Assembly: GCF_025465275.1 (NCBI RefSeq)
Contig: NZ_JAODNK010000086.1
Span: 85,524-149,523, forward strand
Origin: Nocardia sp.
GTDB taxonomy: Bacteria; Actinomycetota; Actinomycetes; Mycobacteriales; Mycobacteriaceae
DNA length: 64,000 nucleotides
Direction: 5' to 3'
The position numbers were made by a program, and so were the translations under genes. The notes under the pieces were generated by a model. The model did no database searches. It was not told the origin of the DNA and saw only the letters and a list, made by a program, of their open reading frames with translations. Positions within the stretch are counted from its first letter, which is position 1; each line of letters begins with the position of its first letter. Below, piece after piece: positions 19,991 to 29,788 of the stretch.

Positions 19991-20008
19991 ACTAAGCGCC
20001 CGCTTAGT
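19991..20008. promoter_or_regulatory. 18-bp palindromic operator (TetR-type)
   Basis: ACTAAGCG-CC-CGCTTAGT upstream of the glycine-zipper protein gene at 20049. Confidence 0.55.
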
Positions 20009-20048
20009 AGATTCCAGTGACTGACGACACACCGCTGTAAGGACAAAG

Positions 20049-20741
20049 ATGAGGAAGATTGCCGCCACCTCCGCGCTGCTGATCGGCACCGCCGTCATCG
20101 GCTGTGGAACGGCCAACGCCGCGCCCGCCCCCATCGCACCCGTGAACTACACCGCGAAGACCCTCGACAATGCGGCGCTGATCTCCACCGACACCGGCTC
20201 GCTGGCCGTCGAGGACGGGGCGCTGAAGATCAAGGCGGCCGACGGCACCATGGTCGCGGGCACCGAATTGTCTTTCCGCGTCGATGATTTCGTCTTCCCC
20301 GTCGCGGCCGATATCTCCGGCCGCACCGCCACCCTCACCCCGCAGTTCGATATCGCGCACGCCGCCTACAAGCCGGTGGCGTTTGTGCTCGACGATGCCG
20401 GCCAGCGCGAAGCCCTCGCCTGGCAGCGCCTGACCAGCACCATCCTCGCCGGGGCCGCGGTCGGCACCGCGATCGGCGGAGTCGGCGGCGGCGCGGTCGG
20501 CTGCGTGCTCGGCGGCGCGGCCGCCGGGGCCGGGGCCACCCTCGCCACCGGCATTATCGGCGGCCTGTTCTCCTTCCTGCCCGCCGCCGCGGTCGGCTGC
20601 ATCGCGGGCGCCGCCGCAGTGGCCGCATTGGGAACCATCGCGGGCACCCTGCTGGTTACCGCTCCGGTCATGCTGGCCGCCGCGGCGCAATACTTCACGA
20701 CCATCAACGCACCCCTGCCCGCACCGCGCCCGGCGAACTGA
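20049..20741 (+). CDS. Secreted glycine-zipper protein (paralogue 1)
   Basis: Signal peptide MRKIAATSALLIGTAVIGCGTANAAPA; C-terminal GAAVGTAIGGVGGGAVGCVLGGAAAGAGATLATGIIGG. Confidence 0.75.
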   Translation: MRKIAATSALLIGTAVIGCGTANAAPAPIAPVNYTAKTLDNAALISTDTGSLAVEDGALKIKAADGTMVAGTELSFRVDDFVFPVAADISGRTATLTPQFDIAHAAYKPVAFVLDDAGQREALAWQRLTSTILAGAAVGTAIGGVGGGAVGCVLGGAAAGAGATLATGIIGGLFSFLPAAAVGCIAGAAAVAALGTIAGTLLVTAPVMLAAAAQYFTTINAPLPAPRPAN

Positions 20742-20848
20742 GGCATCGGCCGGTGAACGCATGGATCACGCCCGGCGACCACGGGCCCGGGCGTGCTCCG
20801 CGACCGGCCGCCGTACACCCGAAACCCGCTCCGCGCGATAATGTTTCG

Positions 20849-21544
20849 ATGGGTATAGACCACACACCGCCGGCCGACGCAGTTCCGGTCACCGGCGACG
20901 GCCACCCGCCCGGCGGCAATACGACACTGGCAACCGCGCTGGCGAACTTCGAACCTTCCGAGCGCCGCTATCCGGAAGGTCAGCGCCGGGTCTTCCTCGC
21001 CGCCATCGAGGCCTTCTCCGAACGCGGCTTCCACGCCACCACCACCCGCGATATCGCCGCCCGCGCCGGCCTCAGCCCCGCCGGACTGTATGTCCACTTC
21101 CGATCGAAAGAGGAAGTACTACACCGTATTTCCCTATCGTCCATGCGGCTGACCGAACAGGTCGCCGCGACCGCCGCCGCCGGGCCGGGCACGGTCGCCG
21201 ACCGGCTGGCCACGACCATTCACGACCTCACGGTCTGGCACGCCGAGCACAGCGCCTCGGTACGAGTGGTCCTGCACCATCTGACCGACCTCACCCCCGA
21301 GCATCACGCCGAGGTCGTCACTGTCCAGTACGCCATCTATTCCGTGGTCCGCGATCTGGTCACCGAGGGCGCGGCGGCGGGCGAATTCGACATCGCCGAA
21401 CCCGGCCCGACTGCCCTGGCACTGATCTCGCTCTGCATCGATACGGCCCGCTGGTATCGGCCCAGTTACCGCCGCACCCCCGAACAGATCGGCACCGACT
21501 ACGCCGCTGTCGCCCGGCGCATGGTCGCCGCCCACTCCGGCTGA
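20849..21544 (+). CDS. TetR family transcriptional regulator
   Basis: RRVFLAAIEAFSERGFHATTTRDIAARAGLSPAGLYVHFRSKEEVLHRI. Confidence 0.92.
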   Translation: MGIDHTPPADAVPVTGDGHPPGGNTTLATALANFEPSERRYPEGQRRVFLAAIEAFSERGFHATTTRDIAARAGLSPAGLYVHFRSKEEVLHRISLSSMRLTEQVAATAAAGPGTVADRLATTIHDLTVWHAEHSASVRVVLHHLTDLTPEHHAEVVTVQYAIYSVVRDLVTEGAAAGEFDIAEPGPTALALISLCIDTARWYRPSYRRTPEQIGTDYAAVARRMVAAHSG

Positions 21545-21561
21545 GCAGGCGGCACTCAGCT

Positions 21562-22272
21562 CTACCGCGCCAACCAGCGCTGCAGTTCGGCGACAATATC
21601 CAACTCGGCGACGACCACCGCGCGGTCGTCGGCCGACAGGTCGAGCAACTCGATCTCCGCGATCAGTTGCGCCACCCGCACCGAATCATCAGCTGCCGCG
21701 GCGATTTCGGCGAGCATTGCCAGCGCGCGAGCGCGATCCACGGCGGCAGCGGTCGCACCGTGCCTGCGCAGACCGGTGTCGATGACGCGCACGGCGGCGG
21801 CATCGTCATTCTTGGAGTCGCGCAGGACCCGGGCATTGTCCAGCACTCGCGCCAGCCCCTGGAGCTCCTTCGACCCGCCGTAGTCCGGATCGGGTTCATC
21901 GCGCTGGATATAGATGACGGTATTGCCGACCGGATCCACCACGGTGAACCGAGTCTGCCCCGGCCGGAACCGCGTGATGCGCGGAATTCCGCGTGCCGGG
22001 ATCTTCCCGTAGCGCGTCCGCAGCGCTGCGGTGAATTCGGTGTGCCAGGGCTCCACCTCATCGACGAGCACCAGGCATCCGATATTCGCCTGCTGCGCAT
22101 CCAGATCCTTCGGAGTGGGCCCGAAGTGCAGATCGAACCCGCTGCGGTGCACTGCCCCATAGGTATACGGGCGGGTCTGCTCGTAGGTGACGGTGTATCC
22201 GAGCGTGCGATAGAAGTCGAGCGTCTCCGGTAGGTTCCCGCCCCAGAGCATCGGAACCGACGTTGCTGCCAT
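21562..22272 (-). CDS. VOC/glyoxalase-fold protein with C-terminal extension
   Basis: MAATSVPMLWGGNLPETLDFYRTLGYTVTYEQTRPYTYGAV; RFTVVDPVGNTVIYIQ. Confidence 0.82.
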   Translation of the reverse strand: MAATSVPMLWGGNLPETLDFYRTLGYTVTYEQTRPYTYGAVHRSGFDLHFGPTPKDLDAQQANIGCLVLVDEVEPWHTEFTAALRTRYGKIPARGIPRITRFRPGQTRFTVVDPVGNTVIYIQRDEPDPDYGGSKELQGLARVLDNARVLRDSKNDDAAAVRVIDTGLRRHGATAAAVDRARALAMLAEIAAAADDSVRVAQLIAEIELLDLSADDRAVVVAELDIVAELQRWLAR

Positions 22273-22386
22273 TCGAAAATCCCTCCATGCGGTGGTCTCG
22301 AACCAGCCTATGAGCCCGCGGCGACACGCGCCTATAACCCGTCTGCGGGGTCTGCCGCCGTCCCCGGCACGGGATAGGCTGCAGGC

Positions 22387-22770
22387 GTGGATAATCCGTT
22401 CGGCCCCGCGGGGACCGCCAAGTACGTCCTGCTGACCACCTTCAAAAAGGACGGCACCCCGGTCGGTACGCCGATCTGGGCGGCGCTCGACGGTGGCCGC
22501 CTCTATGTCTGGACGGTCGCCGACAGCTGGAAGGTCAAGCGCGCCCGGCGCAATCCGCAGGTCACGGTGCAACCGTGCGATGTGCGCGGCAAGGCCTCGG
22601 GTGAGGTCGTGCAGGCCAAGGCCACCGTGCTGGACGGGGCGGGCAGCGAGCGGGTGCGCGGGCTGATCAAGCGGCGCTACGGGTTGCAGGGCCAGCTCGT
22701 TGTCGGTGCCAGCACGCTGCGGCGGGGCAAGGACGGCACCGTCGGCATCGAGATCACCGCCGACGCCTGA
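22387..22770 (+). CDS. PPOX class F420-dependent oxidoreductase
   Basis: AKYVLLTTFKKDGTPVGTPIWAALDGGRLYVWT...KVKRARRNPQVTVQPCDVRG. Confidence 0.87.
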   Translation: MDNPFGPAGTAKYVLLTTFKKDGTPVGTPIWAALDGGRLYVWTVADSWKVKRARRNPQVTVQPCDVRGKASGEVVQAKATVLDGAGSERVRGLIKRRYGLQGQLVVGASTLRRGKDGTVGIEITADA

Positions 22771-22791
22771 CGGGCGCCTTTCGACTCGTAC

Positions 22792-23331
22792 TCAGCCGGC
22801 CGAACGATTCGAATCGGCCGGCTCCGCTGTGTCGTCGAGCCCGAACCTGCGCCGAACATCGGGGCGTGCCAAGAGTTTCGGCGGATATCCGGGTCCGGGA
22901 CGCGGGGTGACATCCGGCCATTCGAGGCGTTCTCCGCAATGTGAGCAGACGACCTCGGCCTCGGCGTCATGACCACAGCCCTCGTGCCGGGTGACAACGG
23001 GCGGACCCGCTTCCCCCGAGAGCCAGCGATCTCCCCACGCGGTCATTGCCAGCAGGACGCCGTAGAAATCGCGGCCGGACTCGGTGAGCACATACTCGTG
23101 GCGGACCGGCATGGTCTCGTAGACCTGCTTCTCCAGCAGTCCCGCCTCGACGAGTCGGCGCAGCCGCTCCGAGAGCGTATTGCGGGCAATCCCCAATTCC
23201 TGCTGAAACTCGTCGAACCGGCGGATGCCGTAGAACGCCTCACGCAGCACCAGGGGCGTCCACCAGTCGCCGAGTAGGTCCATGGTGCGAGCCACCGAGC
23301 AGGGCCAGTTCGCGAACGACGTGCGCTTCAT
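22792..23331 (-). CDS. HxlR family transcriptional regulator
   Basis: CSVARTMDLLGDWWTPLVLREAFYGIRRFDEFQQELGIARNTLSERLRRLVEAGLL. Confidence 0.92.
   Translation of the reverse strand: MKRTSFANWPCSVARTMDLLGDWWTPLVLREAFYGIRRFDEFQQELGIARNTLSERLRRLVEAGLLEKQVYETMPVRHEYVLTESGRDFYGVLLAMTAWGDRWLSGEAGPPVVTRHEGCGHDAEAEVVCSHCGERLEWPDVTPRPGPGYPPKLLARPDVRRRFGLDDTAEPADSNRSAG
22794..22823. terminator. Probable bidirectional hairpin
   Basis: AGCCGGCCGA-N10-TCGGCCGGCT between convergent genes, inside the 3' end of the HxlR gene. Confidence 0.55.
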
Positions 23332-23417
23332 ATCGCAATCCTAGCGAGTCTCTCTTCGAGACTCAGCAGATAAGAATCATGGACAGCTCTTGCACCCCTG
23401 AGTCTAGCTACGCAACT

Positions 23418-23960
23418 ATGGACGTCAACGGATGGAAGGAGCTCGCTGTGGAATGGACCGGACAGGTGTACGCGGATACCCCGACAGTGTCGGCGGAGAC
23501 GTACATCGAAGCCGCGCCGCGCCAGGTGTGGGAGTGCGTCAGCGATATACAGCTCATGCCCCGGCTGAGCGCGGAACTGCGGAGCGTCGAGTGGCTCGAC
23601 GGTGCGAGCGGACCGGCGGTCGGCGCCAGGTTCGCCGGGCAGAACGTGCACGATGCGCTCGGCAGCTGGGAGACGATCAGCACGGTCGTCACGTACGAGC
23701 CGGAACACAGCTTCGCCTGGGCCGTCGGATCGCCCGAATACCCTTCCAGCATATGGCGATTCACGCTCCGGCCGGAGGGCTTGGGAACCGTGCTCGAGCA
23801 GTGGATGCAGATGGGCCCGGCCCGATCCGGCCTCAGCTACGCCATCGATGCCATGCCCGACAAGGAGCAGAAGATCGTCTTCGTGCGCCTGCGCGAATTC
23901 GAGAGTGGTATCGAAGCCAACCTCGCCGCCATCAAGACCCTGCTGGAACGTGAGGCGTAA
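23418..23960 (+). CDS. SRPBCC (START-like) family protein
   Basis: VSAETYIEAAPRQVWECVSDIQLMPRLSAELRSVEWLDG; start within ORF 23379..23960. Confidence 0.85.
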   Translation: MDVNGWKELAVEWTGQVYADTPTVSAETYIEAAPRQVWECVSDIQLMPRLSAELRSVEWLDGASGPAVGARFAGQNVHDALGSWETISTVVTYEPEHSFAWAVGSPEYPSSIWRFTLRPEGLGTVLEQWMQMGPARSGLSYAIDAMPDKEQKIVFVRLREFESGIEANLAAIKTLLEREA

Positions 23961-25006
23961 TGCGCACCGCGACAACGATCGAAGGCTCGGCGGGCAGCTG
24001 GCGCGATATCACCGATTTTGTGGTCGAGGCCGAAAAGCTCGGACTCGATATCTGCTGGGTGGCCGAGGCGTGGGGCACCGACGCACCGACACCGCTGGGC
24101 TTCCTGGCGGCTCGCACGCAGCGAATTCTGCTGGGCTCCGGCATTATTCAGCTCGGCACCCGCTCCCCCGTCACCATCGCACAGACCGCCATGACCCTGG
24201 CGCAGCTCTCGGAGGGACGGTTCCTGCTCGGCCTCGGGGCTTCGGGACCACAGGTCATCGAAGGGCTGCACGGCATTCCCTTCGCGCGCCCGCTGACGCG
24301 TATGCGCGAAACCGTCGAGATCATTCGAAATGTGTTCACCGGCAACAAGATCACCTACCAGGGCAAGCAGTTCACCATCCCGCTGCCGGGTGACAGTCGT
24401 CCGATGCGGTTGAGCATGCCGCCCGTCTCCGTGCCGATCTACCTGGCCACGCTGTCGCCGAAGATGCTGGAGCTCACCGGCGAACTCGCCGACGGCTGGC
24501 TCGGCACCAGCTTCGTTCCCGAAGGTGCGGACGCGTACTTCACGCATCTCGATGCCGGGCTGGCCCGTTCCGGTCGCACCCGCGCCGACCTCGATATCTG
24601 TCAGGGCGCGGAGATCAATATCGTCGCCGACGAAGCGCAGCTCGCCGAAATCCTCGGCAGCCGCAAGAAGGAGCTCGCCTTCTCACTCGGCGGTATGGGT
24701 TCCGGATCCACGAACTACTACAACAATGCCTACAGTCGGCAGGGCTGGGCCGAAGTCGCAGAGCGGGTCCGCGAACGCTGGCAGAGCGGCGACCGCGACG
24801 GTGCGGCAACCCTGATCACCGACGATATGGTCCTGGCCACCACCCTCATCGGCACCGAGGAGCGGGTGCGCGAGCGCCTGCGGGTCTGGCGGGACACCGG
24901 CGTGGACACCGTCCGCCTCTACCCGGCCGGTCACACCCTGCACGCCCGACTGGACAACCTCGGCCGCGGTATCGAGCTGGTGCGCGAACTCGGTGATCGC
25001 GCCTAG
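23960..25006 (+). CDS. LLM class F420-dependent oxidoreductase
   Basis: ITDFVVEAEKLGLDICWVAEAWGTDAPTPLGFLAARTQRILLGSGIIQLGTRSPVTIAQTAMTLAQLSEGRFLLGLGASGPQVIEGLHG. Confidence 0.93.
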   Translation: MRTATTIEGSAGSWRDITDFVVEAEKLGLDICWVAEAWGTDAPTPLGFLAARTQRILLGSGIIQLGTRSPVTIAQTAMTLAQLSEGRFLLGLGASGPQVIEGLHGIPFARPLTRMRETVEIIRNVFTGNKITYQGKQFTIPLPGDSRPMRLSMPPVSVPIYLATLSPKMLELTGELADGWLGTSFVPEGADAYFTHLDAGLARSGRTRADLDICQGAEINIVADEAQLAEILGSRKKELAFSLGGMGSGSTNYYNNAYSRQGWAEVAERVRERWQSGDRDGAATLITDDMVLATTLIGTEERVRERLRVWRDTGVDTVRLYPAGHTLHARLDNLGRGIELVRELGDRA

Positions 25007-25039
25007 CCGTCCGGAATGTCGTGCAAGCGTCACGGTCGA

Positions 25040-25069
25040 ACCGCCGGGCCGGTCGCCCGGTCCGGCGGT
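25040..25069. terminator. Hairpin after LLM oxidoreductase
   Basis: ACCGCCGGgCCGG-tcgc-CCGGtCCGGCGGT. Confidence 0.6.
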
Positions 25070-25117
25070 CCGCCATACGCACGGCCGAGTGCTGCCCCGT
25101 GCACAGCCGTGCTCACC

Positions 25118-25657
25118 TCAGGGTTGATCTCCGGCGATGATCGCGCCGAGCAAGCCACCCACTCCGCAGCCGACAATGGCTCCGACAACGAAGAAGAAGA
25201 AACCGACCACGGCACCGACGATGCAGCCGATGACCGCACCGCCCACGATCGATCCGGCATTGGCCACGTTCTGCAGCGCGACCGTCTGCAGCGTGGGCGC
25301 CGCGATATCGGCCGCGTTCTCGGGCCGCACGGTCAATGTCGTACCGGCGGAATCGATTTCGGGGATGACGTTCAGGGAGCGATCGGCCAGCTGGTACGCC
25401 AGCGGTAGCGAAGCGATGGACTCACCACCCGGTCCGATCACATTCACCGTCCCGCCGGCCAGTTCGAAATGGCCACCGGCGAGGGTGGTGGTGACTGCGG
25501 AGCGATCGGGCGCCAGACTGGTGGTGTATTCGACCCCTCGATCGACACCACTGATGCCCGGTTGCGCCAGGACCGGTTCACCATGGGCGGTGACCGTCGC
25601 GACGCAGAGCGCGGCAATCGAAAGAAGTGTTGTTGCGGCGAATTTGGCGATTCTCAT
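25118..25657 (-). CDS. Secreted glycine-zipper protein (paralogue 2)
   Basis: Signal peptide MRIAKFAATTLLSIAALCVATVTAHG; VEYTTSLAPDRSAVTTTLAGGHFELAGGTVNVIGPGGESIASLPL; C-terminal GGAVIGCIVGAVVGFFFFVVGAIVGCGVGGLLGAIIAGDQP. Confidence 0.75.
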   Translation of the reverse strand: MRIAKFAATTLLSIAALCVATVTAHGEPVLAQPGISGVDRGVEYTTSLAPDRSAVTTTLAGGHFELAGGTVNVIGPGGESIASLPLAYQLADRSLNVIPEIDSAGTTLTVRPENAADIAAPTLQTVALQNVANAGSIVGGAVIGCIVGAVVGFFFFVVGAIVGCGVGGLLGAIIAGDQP

Positions 25658-25971
25658 AATGACTACCCTGCATTCGAAAGAGCCGATTCACCGCACGGTC
25701 GAGTAGGCGCATTCCGTGTCATCGATGACACGGCGGACGCCGGAGACTACGACTCGATTGCGCGTACAGGATTCACGCGGCGAATCAGGGAATCCACATC
25801 TAATTATCAATCCCACTAGTGTGGTCGGAGTTCCCGGCGCCTCCCCGAGTATGACGAGGGAACCATTCTTATGGTCCTCTCAGACTCGCCCGCAGGATAG
25901 AACAGGTGTCCGGGTTGTCCGCCGATGTCCTCTGCGGACAACCCGTCACGCCGCGCGAAAGCGGAATTCGC

Positions 25972-28900
25972 TTATTCCAGTTCGCCTTCGGTTTCCAGGT
26001 AGACCTGGCGCAGACGGTCCAGCGTATCGGCCTCCGGGGCCTCCCAGAGCTTGCGCTCGGCCGCTTCCAGCAAACGCTCTGCAATGCCGTGCAGCGCCCA
26101 CGGATTCGACTGCTCCATGAACTTGCGATTCACGTCGTCGAAAACATAACTCTCCGCCAGCTTTTCATACATCCAGTCGGCGACCACATTGGTGGTGGCG
26201 TCGTAGCCGAACAGATAGTCGACCGTGGCCGCCATTTCGAACGCGCCCTTGTAGCCGTGCCGGCGCATGGCCTCGAGCCATCGCGGATTCACCACACGAG
26301 CCCGGAATACCCGAGCGGTCTCTTCCGACAGCGTGCGGGTGCGCACGGCGTCCGGCCGCGTGCTGTCGCCGATATACGCCTCGGGATTCTTACCGGTGAG
26401 CGCGCGCACCGCGGCGACCATGCCGCCGTGATACTGGAAATAGTCATCGGAGTCGGCAATATCGTGTTCGCGGGTGTCGGTGTTCTTGGCCGCCACCGCA
26501 ATTCGGCGATACGCGGTGCGCATATCATCGGCGGCGGGCGCACCGTCGAGATCGCGGCCGTAGGCGAACCCGCCCCAGGCCGTATAGACCTGCGCCAGAT
26601 CGTCATCGGTGCGCCAGCTCTTGGAATCGATGAGCTGGAGCAGACCCGCACCGTAGGTGCCGGGCTTGGACCCGAAGATGCGGGTGGTGGCACGGCGCTC
26701 GTCGCCGTGCTCGGCCAGATCCGCCTGGGCATGTGCGCGAACATAATTGGACTCGGCGGGCTCGTCGAGCTCGGCGACCAAGCGCACCGCATCATCGAGC
26801 AGTGCCAGCACATGCGGGAAGGCGTCGCGGAAGAAGCCGCTGATGCGCACGGTCACATCGATGCGCGGACGGCCCAATTCCTCGAGATCGATCGCCGCCA
26901 GAGTGGTGACGCGGCGGCTGGCCTCATCCCACACGGGGCGCACCCCGAGCAGCGCGAAGACCTCGGCAATATCGTCGCCGGAGGTGCGCATGGCGGAGGT
27001 TCCCCACACCGAAAGACCCACGGAGCGAGGGTATTCGCCATGATCGGCGAGGTAGCGCGCCAGCAGCGAATCGGCCATGGCCTGACCGGTTTCCCAAGCC
27101 AGCCGCGACGGGACGGCCTTGGGATCGACCGAGTAGAAATTGCGCCCGGTGGGCAGCACATTGATGAGCCCGCGCAGCGGCGAACCGCTGGGACCGGCCG
27201 GAATGAATCCGCCATTGAGGGCGTGCAGAATGCGGGCGATCTCGATACCAGTCTGCCGCAGGCGCGGAACCACCTCTGTCGCAGCGAATCCCATCACGCG
27301 CCGCACGACGTCGAGGCGAGCGGCATCCTCGGTACCGACCAGGTCTTCGGTAATGGCGTCGATGGAATCGACATCCCAGTCGACCTCCTGCATGGCCGCG
27401 ACCAACTCGCGGGCACGTGCCTCGACGGTGTCGACCCGCTCGCGCGATTCGTCGCCGCTTTCGCTGAGCCCCAGCGCTTCTCGCAGACCTGGCACATTCA
27501 CCTCGCCGCCCCACAGCTGGCGGGCGCGCAGCATGGCGAGCACCAGGTCGACCTCGGCCTCACCAACGGGCGCCTGGCCGAGAATGTGCAGGCCGTCGCG
27601 GATCTGCACATCCTTGATCTCGCACAGCCAGCCGTCGACGTGCAGCAGCATATCGTCGAAGACATCCTCCTCCGGCCGCTCGGCCAGCCCTAGGTCGTGG
27701 TCCATCTTGGCCGCGCGCATGAGCGTCCAGATCTGCTGGCGAATGGCGGGCAGCTTGGCCGGATCGAGCGTGGAGATATTGGCGTGCTCGTCGAGCAGCT
27801 GCTCCAAACGCGAGATATCGCCATAACTTTCGGCGCGCGCCATGGGCGGAATCAGGTGATCGACCAGGGTGGCGTGGGCGCGGCGCTTGGCCTGCGTGCC
27901 CTCGCCCGGATCGTTCACCAGGAACGGGTAGATGAGCGGCAGATCCCCGAGCGCCGCATCGGTGCCACAGGAAGCGGACATGCCGAGGGTCTTGCCCGGC
28001 AGCCATTCCAGATTGCCGTGCTTACCCAGGTGCACCATGGCGTCGGCGGCGAACCCGTCGGGCGCGGCCAGCCAGCGGTAGGCCGCCAGATAGTGGTGGC
28101 TGGGCGACAGGTCCGGGTCGTGGTAGATGGCGACCGGGTTCTCACCGAAGCCGCGCGGCGGCTGCACGATCAGCACGATATTGCCGAAACGCAGTGCGGC
28201 GATGACGATCTCACCCTTGGGATCGGCGGAGCGATCCACATACAGTTCACCCGGCGCGGCGCCCCACGCCTCGGTGACGCTCGCGCGCAGATCCTCCGGC
28301 AGCGTGGCGAACCAGGCGCCGTAGGTGTCGGCGCCGATGCGAATCGGGTTGCCTTCCAGCTGCTGCGCGGTCAGCCAGTCCGGGTCCTGGCCACCGGCGG
28401 CAATCAGGGCGTGGATGAGCTTGTCGCCATCACCCTCCTCGAGCCCGGGGATCTCCCCCGGCTCGCCGAGATAGTAACCGGCGGAACGTAATTCGTTCAG
28501 AATCCGGAGCGCACTGGCCGGGGTGTCCAGGCCGACGGCATTGCCGATGCGAGCATGCTTGGTCGGATAGGCCGACAGCACGATCGCAATATGCTTGTCC
28601 GCATTGGGAATATGCCGAAGTCGCGCGTACCGCACCGCGATTCCGGCCACCCGGGCAGCGCGCTCTGGATCGGGCACATAGGTGGACAGGCCATCGGCGT
28701 CGAACTCCTTGAAGGAGAACGGCACCGTGATGATGCGGCCGTCGAACTCCGGCACCGCCACCTGGGTGGCGACGTCCAGGGGCGAGAGGCCGTCGTCATT
28801 GGCCTGCCACTGCTCGCGGCCACTGGTGAGGCAGAGTCCCTGCAGGATCGGCACATCCAGGTCGGCGAGCGCGCCCACATCCCAGGCTTCGTCATCACCA

Positions 28901-29580
28901 CCGGCCGACGCCGTGGCCGGCTTGGTGCCACCGGCCGCGAGCACGGTCACCACGAGCGCGTCCGCCTGGCGCAGCTCGGCCAGCAGATCGGTTTCCGCGG
29001 TCCGCAGCGAAGCACAGTACACCGGCAACGCCCGCGCACCCTTGTCCTCGATGGCTTGACACAGCGCTTCGATATAGCCGGTGTTCCCGGCCAGATGCTG
29101 AGCGCGGTAGTAGACGACCGCCACCGTCGGCGCACCCTCGGCTACCGGGCGCGAATCCCGTTCCAGCCGGCCCCAGCTGGGCAGCTCCACCGGCGGCTCG
29201 AAGCCGAATCCGGTGAGCAGCACAGTGTCGGAGAGGAAGTTGTGCAGCTGCAAGAGGTTTCCGGGCCCACCGGCCGCCAGATAGTTGTGCGCGTCGGCGG
29301 CGACACCGCCGGGCACGGTGGAGCACTCCATGAGCTCGGCATCGGGTGCGATCTCACCGCCGAGGGCGACCAGCGGAGTCCCGCTGGCGCGCACCGCCTC
29401 CAGGCCTTCCTCCCACGCGCGCTTACCGCCGAGAATGCGCACGATCACCAGATCGGCGCCGGCGAGCAGCGCCGGCAGATCCTCCGGCAGCAGGCGCGCG
29501 GGATTGGCGAGCCGATACTCGGCTCCGCTGGCACGTGCGCTCAGCAGATCGGTATCGGACGTGGACAGCAGCAAAATCAC
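25972..29580 (-). CDS. cobN: Cobaltochelatase subunit CobN
   Basis: 1,202-aa protein from GTG at 29580 (VILLLSTSDTDLLSARAS); HLGKHGNLEWLPGKTLGMSASCGTDAALGDLPLIYPFLVNDPGEGTQAKRRAHATLVDHLIPPM is diagnostic of CobN. Confidence 0.96.
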   Translation of the reverse strand: MILLLSTSDTDLLSARASGAEYRLANPARLLPEDLPALLAGADLVIVRILGGKRAWEEGLEAVRASGTPLVALGGEIAPDAELMECSTVPGGVAADAHNYLAAGGPGNLLQLHNFLSDTVLLTGFGFEPPVELPSWGRLERDSRPVAEGAPTVAVVYYRAQHLAGNTGYIEALCQAIEDKGARALPVYCASLRTAETDLLAELRQADALVVTVLAAGGTKPATASAGGDDEAWDVGALADLDVPILQGLCLTSGREQWQANDDGLSPLDVATQVAVPEFDGRIITVPFSFKEFDADGLSTYVPDPERAARVAGIAVRYARLRHIPNADKHIAIVLSAYPTKHARIGNAVGLDTPASALRILNELRSAGYYLGEPGEIPGLEEGDGDKLIHALIAAGGQDPDWLTAQQLEGNPIRIGADTYGAWFATLPEDLRASVTEAWGAAPGELYVDRSADPKGEIVIAALRFGNIVLIVQPPRGFGENPVAIYHDPDLSPSHHYLAAYRWLAAPDGFAADAMVHLGKHGNLEWLPGKTLGMSASCGTDAALGDLPLIYPFLVNDPGEGTQAKRRAHATLVDHLIPPMARAESYGDISRLEQLLDEHANISTLDPAKLPAIRQQIWTLMRAAKMDHDLGLAERPEEDVFDDMLLHVDGWLCEIKDVQIRDGLHILGQAPVGEAEVDLVLAMLRARQLWGGEVNVPGLREALGLSESGDESRERVDTVEARARELVAAMQEVDWDVDSIDAITEDLVGTEDAARLDVVRRVMGFAATEVVPRLRQTGIEIARILHALNGGFIPAGPSGSPLRGLINVLPTGRNFYSVDPKAVPSRLAWETGQAMADSLLARYLADHGEYPRSVGLSVWGTSAMRTSGDDIAEVFALLGVRPVWDEASRRVTTLAAIDLEELGRPRIDVTVRISGFFRDAFPHVLALLDDAVRLVAELDEPAESNYVRAHAQADLAEHGDERRATTRIFGSKPGTYGAGLLQLIDSKSWRTDDDLAQVYTAWGGFAYGRDLDGAPAADDMRTAYRRIAVAAKNTDTREHDIADSDDYFQYHGGMVAAVRALTGKNPEAYIGDSTRPDAVRTRTLSEETARVFRARVVNPRWLEAMRRHGYKGAFEMAATVDYLFGYDATTNVVADWMYEKLAESYVFDDVNRKFMEQSNPWALHGIAERLLEAAERKLWEAPEADTLDRLRQVYLETEGELE

Positions 29581-29582
29581 AG

Positions 29583-29735
29583 GTTTCGGCCTTCCTCGGG
29601 TGACGCGCCCAGCACGGTGTGGCGCTCGACGGGAAGGTCTGACTGTCACAGTGGCGCGACCGCACCGGAATTGCACCGGCTACTTCTCGTCCGACGAGCC
29701 CGCCGATGCTATCGCGCCCGGATCACAGTGCGGCA
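29583..29735 (-). ncRNA. Cobalamin (AdoCbl/B12) riboswitch upstream of cobN
   Basis: Minus strand contains GCCGGTGCAATTCCGGTGCGGTCGCGCCACTGTGACAGTCAGACC, matching the B12 element with conserved GCCACTG box; boundaries approximate. Confidence 0.85.
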
Positions 29736-29788
29736 AAGCCTGGTCGGCGATGCTGTTCGGCTATGGAATCCGCGCGTACGCTGCCGGT

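Noticed and set aside
25906-27693. 595-aa plus-strand ORF
   Set aside because: Antisense to cobN, which has diagnostic conserved motifs; no recognisable domain on this strand.
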